Below the pieces are notes generated by a model. The model did no database searches. It had not been told where the DNA came from and worked only from the letters and a program-made list of their open reading frames with translations. This document shows, piece by piece, positions 13,101 through 28,100 of a DNA stretch of 64,000 nucleotides. The stretch's first letter is position 1. Every line of letters begins with the position of its first letter. Origin of the DNA: Microplitis mediator (Eukaryota > Arthropoda > Insecta > Hymenoptera > Braconidae); contig NC_079969.1 in assembly GCF_029852145.1 (NCBI RefSeq), forward strand, positions 27,148,459 through 27,212,458. The letters are read 5' to 3'. The position numbers and the translations under genes are program-made.

Positions 13101-16100
13101 TTTAAAATAAAAATATGAATAAAATAAAAACCGAGCATTTATATATATAGTTTTTGCTTGAATATTAAAATTTAAAAACGAGTCAAAGCATACAAATGAC
13201 AAAGAATACGTTTTATAGACTGAATATATTATAATATATCCATATAAATATGGAATTTATATTGTGATAGTAAATATCGATGAAAATAATATTTAATTAA
13301 CGAAATTATTTTTTTTTTGTATAAACAGTGAAGGAAAATAGGCAGGGTATAAAAACAATAAACATAAAAGTATTTAAATTTAAATATTTTTATTTTAATG
13401 AGGGTTTCAAGACCTTGATACTTTCTACTGAAATTTTATTTTTAAAAAATAAATGAGGTAGAAATTTATTTTTTAGGTTGTTATTAATTCAAAATTTTTT
13501 CGAACAAAATTCAAAATACATTTTTCCACTTCTTAGTCCTGATTATTCTTTAAAAAATTTTTTAGCTGCTATTATTTACTCTGTTATTAATTATGTCCAG
13601 TGATAAAAACATTGGCAATATTACCCGAGGAAAATGAATCATGTGTGACCACGTATGAAAATTGGTCATATATGATCATATATGATCCTAAAATTTATTT
13701 GCGACAACTAAATTATTTAATAGTGCCAACAAACCCAAATATTAAAACAAAGTTTCATTATATTAACTCTAATAAATATTACTTAGACACAAAAAATATA
13801 TTCATTTAGAATAAATATATATATTTATTCGAAGTTAAAAAATATATATTTGAACCTAATAAATATTTACCATCAGAAAAGGCAGTTGTCACTATGCTAG
13901 CCAACAGCAGCGGGAGTAGTTCGGTGCTCGCCGCTAGATCGCGCCCACCAGTTGTAGTGTCCCTGGTAAGACAGTTACTGCAGAGGTATTATATCCCAAG
14001 AGAGATTTTGTCAATTCGATGTCAGTTTCATATTCTGAGATATGTTATATCATGACATTAATGATTAATAATAATGTTTTCCTGAACAATTTTTTTCACA
14101 GTACAAAATAAAGTACTGTTATGTTTTGGATAATTTTTGATGTATTTAATTAATTTCATTCATTGTAATAAATCTAGAAAGTCTCACAATAATGTTTTTA
14201 AATGTAAAAAACCAAAAAACAAATAAACGTTTCTTCGACAAAAATTGTTATAAAAAAACAAAACATGTTAAAAGATTATCGACTTTTTTTTTTTACGAAA
14301 AAATATCTACTTCCTTTGTCTGCGAACACTGTTATATGATTGATTAATGTCACCATTAGTTATTTTTATCCTTATTCGAAAACAGTCAATGACGACAGTA
14401 CCTAATCTAAGCATCTCAAAACCAAAAATGAATATTTCGAAAAATTGATAAATGACTAACCAAAGACATGGCGATGAAGGTCCGCGACATGTTGTCTTTG
14501 AGACCGGTCTTGGCCGTTGATTTGTTTTAACAAAATTTCTGTAAGTTCGGCTAAACTCGATATTGCTAAATTTTCGATGCGCCGTTGTTGCCATTGTGTT
14601 TTGTTTTTTATCCTGGTCATTATTCACCTGAGTAATGATTTGCTGAAGTCCATTCCTCTATTCGATCAGCTCAGAAACTTGTTGAGACAAATCAACATTC
14701 CGCAATCTGTTTATTTGCCTCAGCATACTCTATTTCAAATGATAACTTTTTTATTTAATGATTGTAGCTGATTAACAGGTAAACGCTGAAAGCTTCGCTG
14801 GATGAGAGTCGCGAGAGAATTTCTCGCCATAGAAGCCGAAGCTATGGGAGTTCGAAAACTGCCCAGCACATAATCATCCAGTACACCTTTAATCTTAGCA
14901 AGTAAATAGAAGATTTCCTTGCTGCTTTCATCGTTTAAGGGACCAGCGGCATAAACAATTAAAAAAATGTTAAATTCTGTCGAGTTTACTATTCTGTCGG
15001 CTTTTTTGATCGGGGCCTTCGTGCCCCAGGTTCTCTTACTCATTTCCAAATTCTTTAAATGCGTATTTTGTAAATGTTATTCCATTTGAATGCATTGCAT
15101 GTAATTCACTCATTTCAAAACTTTTAATACTGACAATTGTCAGCTACTTTCACACTCATTCATATATGGGCATATGTGATTTATTTTTCACGGGTACGCA
15201 ACGATTTTGATAAAAAAATTTTAATTAAAAAAAAAAATGTAGTTTTTTTTTTTTACATAAATTTCAAAGTACTCAATTCTATTGAAACTCACCTTTCACC
15301 AGTAATTGTGATTGATAAAGCTACAATATATCTGACCGTGTGGTTTCGAAACCATCAGTTTTAATGTTACGACAGCTGCTAGTTTACTCCAGTAATTTTA
15401 ACAACCGATTTGATGCACAACAATTTGTACATTATTCGTTATTCAGCATTGTTATTAAGAGCAGCTATTTTTTTACGTCAAGTAAATACTCAGCATAAGT
15501 GAAACTAATATTTTTCATTTTAAAATCCATGGCAAAATTACACTGTAAAAAAATCGGGCGTAAATTCGGAGCGGTTTGATTTTATTTAACTCTAGATTTA
15601 ATCCGCTTCTACTCCGTAAATTTTTTAGGGGGTGGTATTAAAATATTAATATCAGTATTAAAAGAAAATGAATCTGTTGACGTTGTTTATATTTATGTAA
15701 TTGTAATTGTGATCAAAGATTTGTGTACGTTTACACATGACAGAATTAAACCGAAACCTCAAAGAGAATGATGATGGAAAATGGAATCGAGAAGACGAAG
15801 GCAATTTCTAAATCCACCGGAACAATCTAAACTAGAATACTACTATATAATAGTAGTACATATATATATATGTATATATGTATATATATTTCACAGTATA
15901 TAAGGGATATATAGAGTTGTAGTTGTAGTTATCACCTCCGGAGAATAAATATCGGAGATTGAATCGTGGATTACAAGTACTGTCGTTAACTCAACTGAAA
16001 GCGCTCACTTGAATAAAATTACTTTCCTACTGGACTAAGATCACGTAACACAATTGATCTACATAATATATTTCAGCATTCATTAATTTATCTCACTGAA

Positions 16101-19100
16101 TTAAATACAAAAATAAATATTATATTTTTTATAGGATAATTATTTAAATATTTACACTCTAAAATTTTTTTTGACCCGGTGTAGTGTAAATGGCTCGGTG
16201 TTAAAATTACACATTATTCGGTGTTAAATTTAGACGGTGTGAATTTACACCGCTAAACATGTAGATGTATAATTCATGATAATTTTGCGTTAAGAAAATT
16301 AATGAGTGTGAATGTAGCAGACATCAGACAAATTTAAAACTATAAATCAACAGAGTAAATAATTTTTAAAAAATATTTATAAAAAATGCACTTATTAATT
16401 TTGAAATTTTTTAAATGCGCATTTTTTTTTAATTTAATTTTATTAATTATGTACTTTATTCATTAATAATTTTGAATTTGTCTGATGTCTGCTATATCTC
16501 ACTCATGAAAATTGATCATGAAAATATTTAAATGTTAAAAATACTATTTAATATCTATATAAAATTAAACATTAATCAAAATTACGAGTAACACGGAATG
16601 ATGTAAAAAAAGTAGATTACACCGTGGAAAATTTACACCGTTATTTCACACTACACGGCCGTGTAAAGTTCTCCGGGTCCATTTTTACACCAAAATTTTT
16701 TAAATTGTACACGGTAAAAAATCACCGGGATAAATCCGATCGGTGTAGGTGTTAAAATTGGCGGTGTTAAATTTTAACCCCGAAAGCGGTATGAAAATAA
16801 AGACGCTGTCAGTGTAAATATTATTTACCGGTGTTAAAATCAAATTTTCCAGTGTTAAAAGATTTTACTTTGAGAATGTGTGCACACAAAAAAAGGAATT
16901 CTTGGGTCAAGAAGAAAATCGTTTCCAAAAATAAATTCTTAAATTAAAATATCCTCTTTTCTTGTTTGAAAAAATTTTCTCTTGGTAAAAAATTTTTTTT
17001 TTTTTAATTAGAGTATATAAAGCTCTTCAATAAAGAAATTCAATTTTGATTTAAAAATATAAATTTTTGCTTTAAATGTTTTTAGTTTCTCCGAACAAGA
17101 AAACAACTTGGTTGGCTCAAGAAAATTTAGCTCTTGGTTTTAGAAGATACCAACTCATTCTAAAAACATCGTTCTCTCGAATGTAGTCGATATCGATTCA
17201 TTTCGATACATCGAGTTTTTAAACGGAGGCACATTTAACTTACTCCAAGTAAAAATTAATTTATTTAAAGATTTGATAACATTTAGTTCAAAATAAATGT
17301 AGACTTCATCTTAGAACGATTAATTTTAGATTTAAAAAATAAAAAACTCATTTTAAAACTAAATTATACATCAATGTAAATAAAAAATACTTTTATTTTA
17401 AAATATAATAAATAAGTTCAATTTCAAATTAATTGTTTTTATTAAAAATTCAATTCTCAGAATATATACAATTAATTATCAAAATAAATTTTGATTCTTT
17501 ATTACAATAAGAAATTTTTTTTGTTTATGAAAATAAATTAAAGGTTATGTTATTTATCCTGGCTTCATTGACACTATGAACTGCATGATACCACACTAAA
17601 AAGGAAACAATTTTATATGAACTTAGGATTAGAAATGAAAACAAACTTGATTATCTGATATATGATTAAAAACAGCATAAATAAAAATTAACTTACTTTT
17701 TTCGCGATTGAAACGACACCCTTTAACTTAACTTAAATCAGGAAATAACACCAGATATAATGACTAATAACTACAATAACTCACATTTTTACCGAACACT
17801 TCAATTCAAAACAATTTATGTATATGAATTAGTTAATTGTATAATTAATAAACTAATACTATTAGAATATTGGTGTGTAATATATAATTGCACATATACG
17901 GCGCCAGCGCTGAACAGACTCGTTTCATTTTTTTGGGATCTTCGGGCGTCTACGTGTATACACAAAGTAGTGTCCGAAGTAGAGAAGCTGCATAGACCCG
18001 AGTGCTCCTGTTATCCGAATGCTGCTATGGAAAAAAACCAAGAGCTTGATTTTCTTGACTTGAATTTTTTTTATTTTTGTTTCAAGCAATAGCCACTAGT
18101 TGGTTTAAGAAATCTGACTCCTTACGTAGAGAAGTTAAATTTCATAGAATAAAATATTCAATATACATGAATGAAGAAATTCAAAATATTAATTCAAAAA
18201 ACAATTTACTTTCTTAAAATATTTTTTCTTTTTGAACTAAAATCATATATTTTTAACTTAAAACTTTAACCCATTTGAGTCGAAAAAATAACTTTTTGAA
18301 TCAAAATAATCAAAATTAAGAAAAAATTTTCTTCAACCAAGATTTATTCCATTTTCCTAAATATTCTCTTGACTCAAGATAATTCTCTTTGAACCAAGAT
18401 AACCTTTCGGTCAGTGTGCATGTGTGCGCTCGCGTGCGTGTGCACGCGTGTGTTTGCGCGTGTTTGAGTGCAGGTGTGTGTCAAGATATTTTTTGCATTT
18501 TGTAAGCTTCCCAAAGCTAATACTCTGAGCGAACGCAGTTTACACCGGTATTTTAACACCACCGAATTACACCTCCTACACTGGTGTAATTTCACTTTAA
18601 CACCGCTTATTTTTCAGTTTACACGTAATTTTAAGAATGAATTTTAAATATAAGAGGAGTATAAAAAAATTATTGATCGTTAAATAGAATAATGAAGTCT
18701 ATTTTATGAAAATCTGGTGTAAGAAAATATTCATGACGTGTTATGACCTCGTAATTTATTTCTCTACTTTAATGTTCTTTTTTTTTTTTTTATAATTTAT
18801 TTGAGGGTGAGGGTGAGGATGAGGATTGAAAAAAGTTTATAAGACGGTCTCTATTGAATTAAAATGAAAAGTTTTCTTAATTGTTCTGATTGTATATAAA
18901 AGAATTTGATAAGATCGTTTATTTGAATGGTAAAAGTCTTTTCAATTAAAATTAAAGTTTATTAAAACCGTTAAGAGCAAAGAGACTGATAATTTATTTT
19001 TACTATTTGTTTGTTTTCATTTTTGTTGTTGAAAAAAAAAAAAGTAAAATGCGTTGAGATTTAATAATGGCACTTGATAGCGTGAAACGGAATACTTTTA

Positions 19101-22100
19101 AGAGAACTTTAAATCCATAATGAATTTTTAATTAACAAATAAAAGTTAATGAATAATAAAATTAACCAGATATTTTTTTTTTTAGTTGCTTATATTTAAA
19201 TGTCATTAGAACAGCTGTTTCTTAATTCAACTTTAATTACGAAAAATAATTTAAAAAATTTAAAAATAGTCGGGTAATAAATTTAAACTTAATGGTTTTA
19301 TTGAAATACTTTAAATTTTTAATTAATCTTTGGGAAGTATTTAAGTTTGTGAAATTCTCTAGTGTACAGAAAATATAATCCTATGATTTAGACGCTTTCA
19401 AATGAATTGTCAGTTTGTTTTCGGAGGGTCTAGAGCTGTAATAAGTTCTCGAAATTAGTAACGAGCTTGAAGTATCCTTTGAGGGTACATTCCTCTGAGC
19501 GTAAAAAATCAAGAATTCAAAGAATTCTTTGTTGACTAAACTAAAAAAAATACTCACATTGTTAATTGATTTTACGTGAAAAATTTATTATCATTTCATA
19601 ACACAAATTTTGTGTCAACTAATTTTTAAAATTCTCATTAAATACCAAATACAATTGCGGTAAAAAAATTCGAAATTTTAATTTTAAAATTAATGAATAC
19701 AAAGGCTTGGCAAAATGGAATACTCTTGAAAAAATGAAAATAAAAGTGTCAAAAAAAAAATTTCGGTAAAAATCACTTCAATATATCTCATATTAATGGA
19801 AAATAATTGTAATTAATACACTGTAAAAAATTAGCGGAGTAAATCCGGAGTAAATACGAAGTGGATGACTGTTTATTTCTTTAATTCCCTCGAGGTAAAA
19901 TTTACTCCGAAAGGAAATTTATTTTGATATTAAAACTTCAAATGGGAGTGAATGCGGACTTAAATAAAATCCAAATCACTCCGATAAAAAGACAAACTCC
20001 CCATTTACTCCGTATTCAGAGTGATTTTTTTTCAAACTCCGAAACTCCGATCGGTGAAGTGAATTCGGATTTAAATAAAATTCATAACTACTCCGGACTC
20101 ACTCCAAATTTTTTACAGTGTAAATTACAGTCACAAATAATTTTTTTTTTAATTTTCAAATACTTCATTTTTTTCCCGCCAAATTTTTTTTAGTAATTGA
20201 CATTTAACTTAAAGTGAATACAGTTGACTTAGCAAGTGATTTAGTCAGTGTTTAAAATCACACAATCAATAGACCACATTTGTTAACTTAGTACATTTGA
20301 ATTGTGCAAAGCTAATGTGTCGATCTTTCCGGTGTAGTTCCAAAACCACTCTCAAATGTTATATATCCATATATATAGTATTTCAGTATACTAGCCTCAT
20401 GTGGTTTATCGATTTATTCAACATTGTAAGCAGCCTCCTCAGAGACCTGCCATCAGTGCGATCCTCCAATAAAACATTATACTTTATTCCACATCTTAAC
20501 ACACATAAATATATAACCCTCTAAGTATACTTTGATCAAAAAATTAAAGAAAGTACAGATACAAGTTTAATTACCTGTCAAATAATTTAAAATATTTTAT
20601 TCGCTTATCAAGTTATTTGGTAAAAACTAAAGGGACGTAAAAATGTAATTCTTGGTAAAATAATAAAAAATAAAAATAGTTTATGTTCAGACGCATGAAA
20701 AGCTCCAATGAGATAACAGGAACACGGATAAACGACTTAGTTCTCATGTGGAAAAAAGATCTTGATGGAAAAGTTCCATTATGTGTTGTCAACCTATTAT
20801 TTTTATTATTTTCGAGATAAATTACATATACTTCTTTTTTTCGTGCCCTTTTTTTATTTAACTCCGTCTGACACATTTATTTTGTTTCACTATTATCATT
20901 ATAAATTTTTTATTTTTAGTAAAAAGACAGAGGTGCGCACATAACTCGAGGAATTATTGAAGCTAAATTTGGTAACTTTTGCCCTTTTTTTACCCAATCC
21001 CAGAGAATATATTGGAAAAACATAATTTAAAAGTAAACGATACACTGCACTCGTTATTTTAGAATATAAGTCGATAAGCCCAAATGTTTTCCGATCTCTA
21101 CTACTGTTACAGTTACCAGCACTCTGCTACTCATGATTGACTGCCCGAATAGACACATGTCTATCGCTCCTATCACTTTTTTATTTCTCCCCAAAAAACA
21201 TTTGTTACTTTTTTTTATCCGAACGACAAGAGTCTGATAAAAATATTCCGCGCCTTTTTTTCGGCAAAAAAATGGATAGATTTTTTTAAGGCTGTTACTT
21301 TTGAAGGTACAATTTTTTTTTTTTTTAAGAATTTTGATAATAATCTTTTTCTAGACATCGAGTTTACAAATACATAAAAACGATCGTCATTATTGAGTAA
21401 TTGCTAAACCACCAACATCACTGTCAACTTCAAAAGACAGTTCAACCAAATAGATTTCGGCTGTGGTGTTTCTGTTTCACCAATTCCTTAAACGAGCACC
21501 GAGTTTTCTTAGACACCGGATTTTAAGTTGTGGAGAGACTATGGTGAATACCAAATGATAGAAATCGGCACCGAACTATCTGAAGTTCATGGTTGAATCC
21601 GATCACTTCGTAAGTTCAAAAAATACGAATCACGGGTTCAGTAAAAAAACCCAAGCTTCCGATGATTAAAAGTCTTTTCACATGCTGATACGCTTCTCGT
21701 ACGCTGATGCAACCGAGAGTAAGAACTGCAAAGAGCTCAAAAGAAAGTGCAAATAACTTTAAACAATTATCAATCATAAGCTGATTTACTGTGAGCAACT
21801 AGAGTTGAAGAACTATAATTTAAAATGAGAACGAGGAAAATTAAAGCCACGACTTCACAATTTTTTTTTTTGGTTTTCACCTTGTAATAACAGTGTACTT
21901 TTTCTGTTGTTGAATACAAGTTTGTCCATTTTGCTGCCAATGAACAGCGAAAAAATTCATACATATATGCTGCACGGTCGGAATATAATAACTCTGAAAT
22001 AAGTTTCTTACTAGGGACACTACAACTGGTGGGCGCGATCTAGCGGCGAGCACTGAACTACTCCCGCTGCTGCTTCTTAACACCATAACTTTTAAATCAA

Positions 22101-25100
22101 TAATCATTAGGTTCAAATATATATTTATTAACCTTGAACAAATATATATATTTATTCTAAATGAATATATTTTTTTGTGTCTAAGTAATATTTATTAGAG
22201 TTAATATAATAATATTTGGATTTGTTGGCACTATAAAATAGTTTAGTTGTCCATTAAATAAATATTTTCTTAACTTTACTAAATGATTTTATTATCTTAA
22301 AGAGAGAAATATTAATGTCAACCAAATAGAGTCTATTAAATCTTTTGTTAAAAATGACTAATAAATTTTAGTTTAACAGAATTTAACAAAACTAATTTAA
22401 TTGTCCGAAGAGAAATTTTTTTTCAGTGTAAGTTTGTTAATTTAATTAATTAAAATTTTGTATTTCAAAATTGCCGTAAAATCTTTACTAACTATCGGAC
22501 ATGTGGTAATTGACAAGTTATTAAATTGTTCAGAAGTTATTATTTTTTTAAAAGTAACAAAGTGCGAAGCAAAAAAAAGTACTGGGGTAAAATGAGATCT
22601 TCAAAAATTTGAATTAATTTTTTTTGACAAAAATAATTAATCGAAATTTTGTACCTGCATAATTATGTTTCTAAAAATGTTTTAAATTAACACACGAATT
22701 TTTTCTGAAAAGTTTAAAAAAAAATTTAATGACATGACAATTTGTCGCATTTCATTTTAACAAAAAAAAAAAAATAAAAAACTGTATTCAGGATAAAAAT
22801 ATATTTTCTTCAAGTTTCCCATTTTACCCGGCCTTTATTTAAGTTAATAGCAAATTTTTTGACGTTAAATATAAAAAGTCTTTTAAGTTGAATGTACCCC
22901 CACTTAAAATTTTTTTTTCATGTAGCAGTCGGTCTTTTTAAAATAAGTAATTGAAATAAAAATATTTTTACGTTAAAGTAAATCCTGACTAAATAAAATG
23001 ATGTCAAGTAACGTAAAAAAAAGACACAAATAAAATAAAAAAAAAGGTCGCTGACTGAAAGAGGATAAACTTAACCACTATATTTTTTTTACAGCATTAA
23101 AATGCTTAAAAAGTCATGCTTTTAACAGAGCTTAAAACTATTCGTCGAAAGTTTATCCTTAGGACGGCGTGTGTTAAAGAGGAAACCCGTTTTAGAAGAA
23201 AAATTGCCTCGTTAGTAAAAAGAAAATCCTGAAAAAAAATAACACTAAGAAAAGAGAAGAGTAAAAGAAAGGGAGTAAAAAAATAATACTTTGTTAGTAA
23301 AAAGAGATTACGTGTCTTTTATAATTCAAAAAGTATTTGTAATTTAGCCTACGCCGACGTCGCCTATTATTCACGGCAAGCTTTCGGCAATTGCTAAACT
23401 TTTTAATTATATTGATCTTTGTCTGAAAACCGACGTAATAAAATTACACCGTGACACAGTTAATCTCTGAAAGGATCTTTTTTAAATCTGCATTGCATCA
23501 GAAAATTAACTTGCGTATGAAATCGAGTAATACTAAGTTCCGTTTCAACTTTAACAAGAGCTAAAGTGAATAAACTCTTGTATATATCTATATATATATA
23601 TATATATATATTAAGTATAAAAGGTGTTTTACGTCATCATGACAGCCCTTATAGAAAGCAATGGTTATATTACTGAGATTCTATTCTCTTCAATCGAACG
23701 GACTTGAGAAACTTAAACTTGTAACTTCCGGAATGTAAGAAAACTTGTACGAGGAACGATGAGAGCAAGATGGAGAAGATGGAGAAGATGGAGACCAAGA
23801 ACAAGACCGAGAACAAGATGGAGAAAGAGAGGACTAGGAGGAAGAAGTGAATGCAGAACCAGAATAAGTAAAATAAGAGGAAGTAAATGAAGAAGGAAAA
23901 CTTTGGAATTGTTGTCAGCAGGATCTTGACTACCCCTAGACATTTTTTATTTTTATTTTCAATGCTTCTCGTTACTAACAGCGATCACTTAAGAATAAGT
24001 AGCATAAAAATAACTTTAAATTCATTTTTTTATTTTACAGGTTTTACTCAGCAGCCCAAGTATCGGGATCGCGAGAGCATTTCTAGTCAGAAGTTTAAGC
24101 GCCTTGAAGATTTCGATGAACCGACGTAAACTATATTTTTTTAATACTTATATACTTTTGGGTTTTATTGTTATTACGTGCCTGTGTGTTATTATTTTTT
24201 GTTTTTATTATTATTGATGTTATCAGTTATTGTTTTTATGTTTTAAAAATACAAATAAATTTTTTTTTTTAAGTCATTTTTCGTCTCCTTTATTATTTTG
24301 AAAAATGGGGTACAGTAGAGTTACTTCAGCAAATTCACTGTAAAAAATCACCGGGGTAAGTCCAAGCGGTGTAGGTGCACTGAAAAAAATAATTGGTAGC
24401 AGCTACCGATTGGTAATCGATAGCCACTACCGAGTATTTTTCGGTAACCGCTACCGATTATTTCCGTACCAGTTACCGAAATAATCGGTAGCTGCTCACG
24501 ATTAATTTTCGGTAACAGCTACCGATTATTTGGTAACAGCTACCGATTATTTCGCTACCAGTTACCGACATAATTGGTAGCTGCTCTCGAGTAATTTTCG
24601 GTAACAGCTACCGATTATTTCGGTATCAGTCACCTAAGTTTCGGTAACAGCTACCGATTATTTTTCGGTAGCTGCTACCAATTATTTCGCTACCAGTTAC
24701 CGAAATAATTTGTAGCTGCTCTCGATTAATTTTCGGTAACAGCTACCGATTATTTCGGTAGCCGTTACTGATTGGAATCAGTACCAGCGACCGAAAAAAA
24801 TAGCGGCTACCGAAATAATCAGTAGCGGTTACCGAAAATTAGGTAAATGATACCGAAATAATCGGTAGCGGCGAAAATAACACCATACCCAGTGTAAATA
24901 TTCTTTACCGGTGTTAAAATAAATTTTCCGGTGTTAAAATATTTTTACTTTGGAAATGTGTGCATATGTGTGTGCGTGCGTGTTTGAGTGCGTTTGCACT
25001 AACTAATACTCTGAGCGGACGCAATTTACCCTGCTATTCCACCGGTATTTTAACACCGCCGAATTACTCCTCCTACACCGAAATTTCATTTTAACACCGG

Positions 25101-28100
25101 GCAGAGTTAAAATGAGTCCATTTTTAACACCGCTCTTTTTACAGTCTACTTAAAAATATTTTTTACAAAATTTCTGAGGTACCCCATTGTGCCCCGGATA
25201 CCTCATAGAGTTCTTACCCCTCCTATTAAAATTACTTATTAATTACTCTCATTTATAAAATAATTAATATTAACACTAATAATAAATTTTAGCTGGAAAT
25301 TAATTCTGTCAGATGAAAAAAAACTAAAATTAAAAAATGACACAAACAAATATACAGATTTGGTAATAAAAAACTATACAGTAACACCGAGAATAATAAC
25401 AACAAATGATACCATTAAATTAAGTGAGTACTCGAATCCCAGTATTTAATAAAAAAATCCTGAAGTAAATTAAAAAATCTAAAAAAAATTCCCAGTGTCG
25501 AGTGCTGCGCGCGGTAGCATTAAAAGAAAATCTAAAACGAGAAGTCACAAAAAATCACGGGGAAAAATACGTCGTCTGAAAAAGGGCAGGAAGAAAATGA
25601 AAGCTGATGAATTGAAAGGGGAAAATTACCAGGAGATTTTCAAATCCGTGGATATTAAAAATTACGAGGACGAAAATTTCGAGCAGCAGCTGCTCAAGGA
25701 TTTGCACGAGCGAGTTATTAAATCCAGGGGTTCAATAATTTATAATCAGAGTCAACTCAACAATAATAATAATTATTTAATTAAAAAAAAAAATTTTTTT
25801 GAAAATAACGATGCCTCAAATATCGGGAATTTAAATGGAGGCGACTTATCATGTATGCAAGGCGATTTTATTCCAGCGCCACTTGTTCCTCATGCTCTAA
25901 TAAAATATGTTAAGTAAGTTGATTAATTAATAATTCATAAAATATAATAAATAATTTATAAACAACAACAAAAACAAAAGGTCGTCGAAACCACACCAGG
26001 AATATCTCGAGGCAAATTATGAGTGTATTGAAGGTTTTGTATTGTCGTCAAACACAACGCGACTGTTGTGCAAAAATCGACAATGGGTTGGAGCCGCAGT
26101 GCCTTCATGTACACCCAAGAATAATAACCACCGTGAAATATGTTCTCGTTCATCTTGCGATCAGATTTGCAAGCAAGTTAACAATAAACCGACTTGTTTT
26201 TGTTACGAGGGCTTTTATCTCGAGGACAATAAGTGCATTGGTATGCAAAAAAAAGAGCTTAACTTAATTTTACTGTAAATAATAAATCCCAATTAAAAAA
26301 TATTTTTTTGTTTGTTTAAATATTCAGACATCAATGAATGCGCCGACACGAACGGTGGCTGTCAGTATAAATGTGTAAACACGCCGGGCAGCTATCGATG
26401 CGAGTGTCCAAAGGGAATGAAATATGCACAAGACAAGTCTAGATGCGAAGGTAAAAATAATTGTTATGTGATGTGATGGTTTATTATTTATAGGAAAATT
26501 GTTACACTAAAAAATTTTTGGAGTGAACGCGAAATGAATCCGAAGTTGATGGTTTTTTTTATTTAATTCGCTGGGAGTGAATTTCACCCCGAAGGGGAGT
26601 TTCGGAAAATATTAATTACTAATACGTAGTGAGCTTATGTCTGAAATTTTGACATTTGTATTGAGTACGGAAATAATTACGAGCTCCTTTGCCATATATT
26701 CGCGCGAAATGATTTTTAAAAATTACAGCAGCTGATAATAAAACTTTCACTGAGTTACAAACTGTCATATGACTTACGCGACCATACCTCAAGATGACAT
26801 TTCATATTGTATCGAAATATAAAATTCCCATAAAAACTATGTCCCATAAACTAAGGGCGTATAAAAATTTCTTTTTTTCAGAAATTGATGAAATTATGAT
26901 CTATAAGCTGTGCTGTTAGATCGTGTGATATTTTTACCCCTTCCCGAGGTGAAATAGCATGGAGTGTAATGGCAGGAGGGGGTAAAAATATCACACGATC
27001 TGACAGCACTGTCTATAAGTATAATAGAGACAACAAAATTTTTTTTTTAAAAATCAAATTTTTTTTATGTGCCCTTATGGCTCCCGAGGTTGGTACTGGG
27101 AGCCATGAGGGCGTATAAAAAAAATTTAGTTTCCGGAACCTGTGACCTTAAAGTATAAAAATGATAAAAAACGTTCGAACTTGGGAAAAATTTTTCCGTT
27201 GGTTGAAAAGAATTTTAATTAAAAAAAACAAAATTTTTTTTTCTAAGTATGAAAAAGAAAAAAATTTTGAAATTTTTTTTTTTCAGTATCATACTTTTAG
27301 AACATAATCATGTCGATTCCCGAAAAATAAAATTTTTTATACGCCCTTATGGCATCTGTAACGCGATGTATATAAAGTTCCTATTAAATATAAATTTATT
27401 TAAGTATTAAAAATCCGGAGCGAAGTGAATGCAGATTTAAATAAAATCCGCGTCACTCCGAAATCACTCCGCCCATAAAAAAATCCGTATTCACTCCGGA
27501 ACTCCGAGTGAGGGAGTGAAATAAAATCCGTATTGACTCCCGATTTTTACAGAGTGTATTGATATATAAGATTATTTATTATTAAAGATGTGAATGAATG
27601 CTCGGAGAATAATGGGCGAGGGCCGTGTCAAGATATCTGTCAAAACTTGGAGCCTGGATATTTGTGTGGGTGCGATGGGTTACCGGGTACGAGCCTTTCA
27701 GCTGACAATCATACGTGTCTAAACACAAGTCCTTGTGCTATAAACAATGCAGGATGCTCTCACACTTGTCTTTCAACTGTTGGACGTGTTTTTTGTCTCT
27801 GTCCGGATGGATTTATGTTGCAAGATGACTGGAAAACTTGCCAAGGTTTATTATTTATTGCTCTGGTAATTTAATTGTAGGTTTAGATTGAGATTGAGAC
27901 GAAGAGGGGGATATTTGTTGCAGATATTGACGAGTGCGCTGTCCCAGATTTGCAGAATGAAGTTTGCAAGTTCGGGTGTGTTAACACCCCGGGTTCTTAC
28001 CATTGTGTTGAGCAGGGTCTGGTTAATGATCAGCCTGGCGATAAAGTTGATTCATGTCCCAAAGGGTATCACCCGTCGACGAGATCAACTTGTGTTGGTA

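Noticed and set aside
13905..13990. Peptide frame over the GC-rich module (S-S-S-G-S-S-S-V-L-A-A-R-S-R-P-P)
   Set aside because: The module is conserved as DNA in three places but the frame does not continue the same way around copy 3 and has no start or stop in common.
23713..23943. Leucine-rich minus-strand open frame resembling a membrane protein
   Set aside because: It is produced by the GATGGAGAA purine repeat read on the opposite strand.
26042..26278. Overlapping 82- and 78-codon plus-strand frames in EGF/Sushi exon 5
   Set aside because: Only the frame at 26042 continues the Cys pattern of Sushi 1 and EGF 1; the one at 26019 is a shadow, and the end past 26240 is intron.
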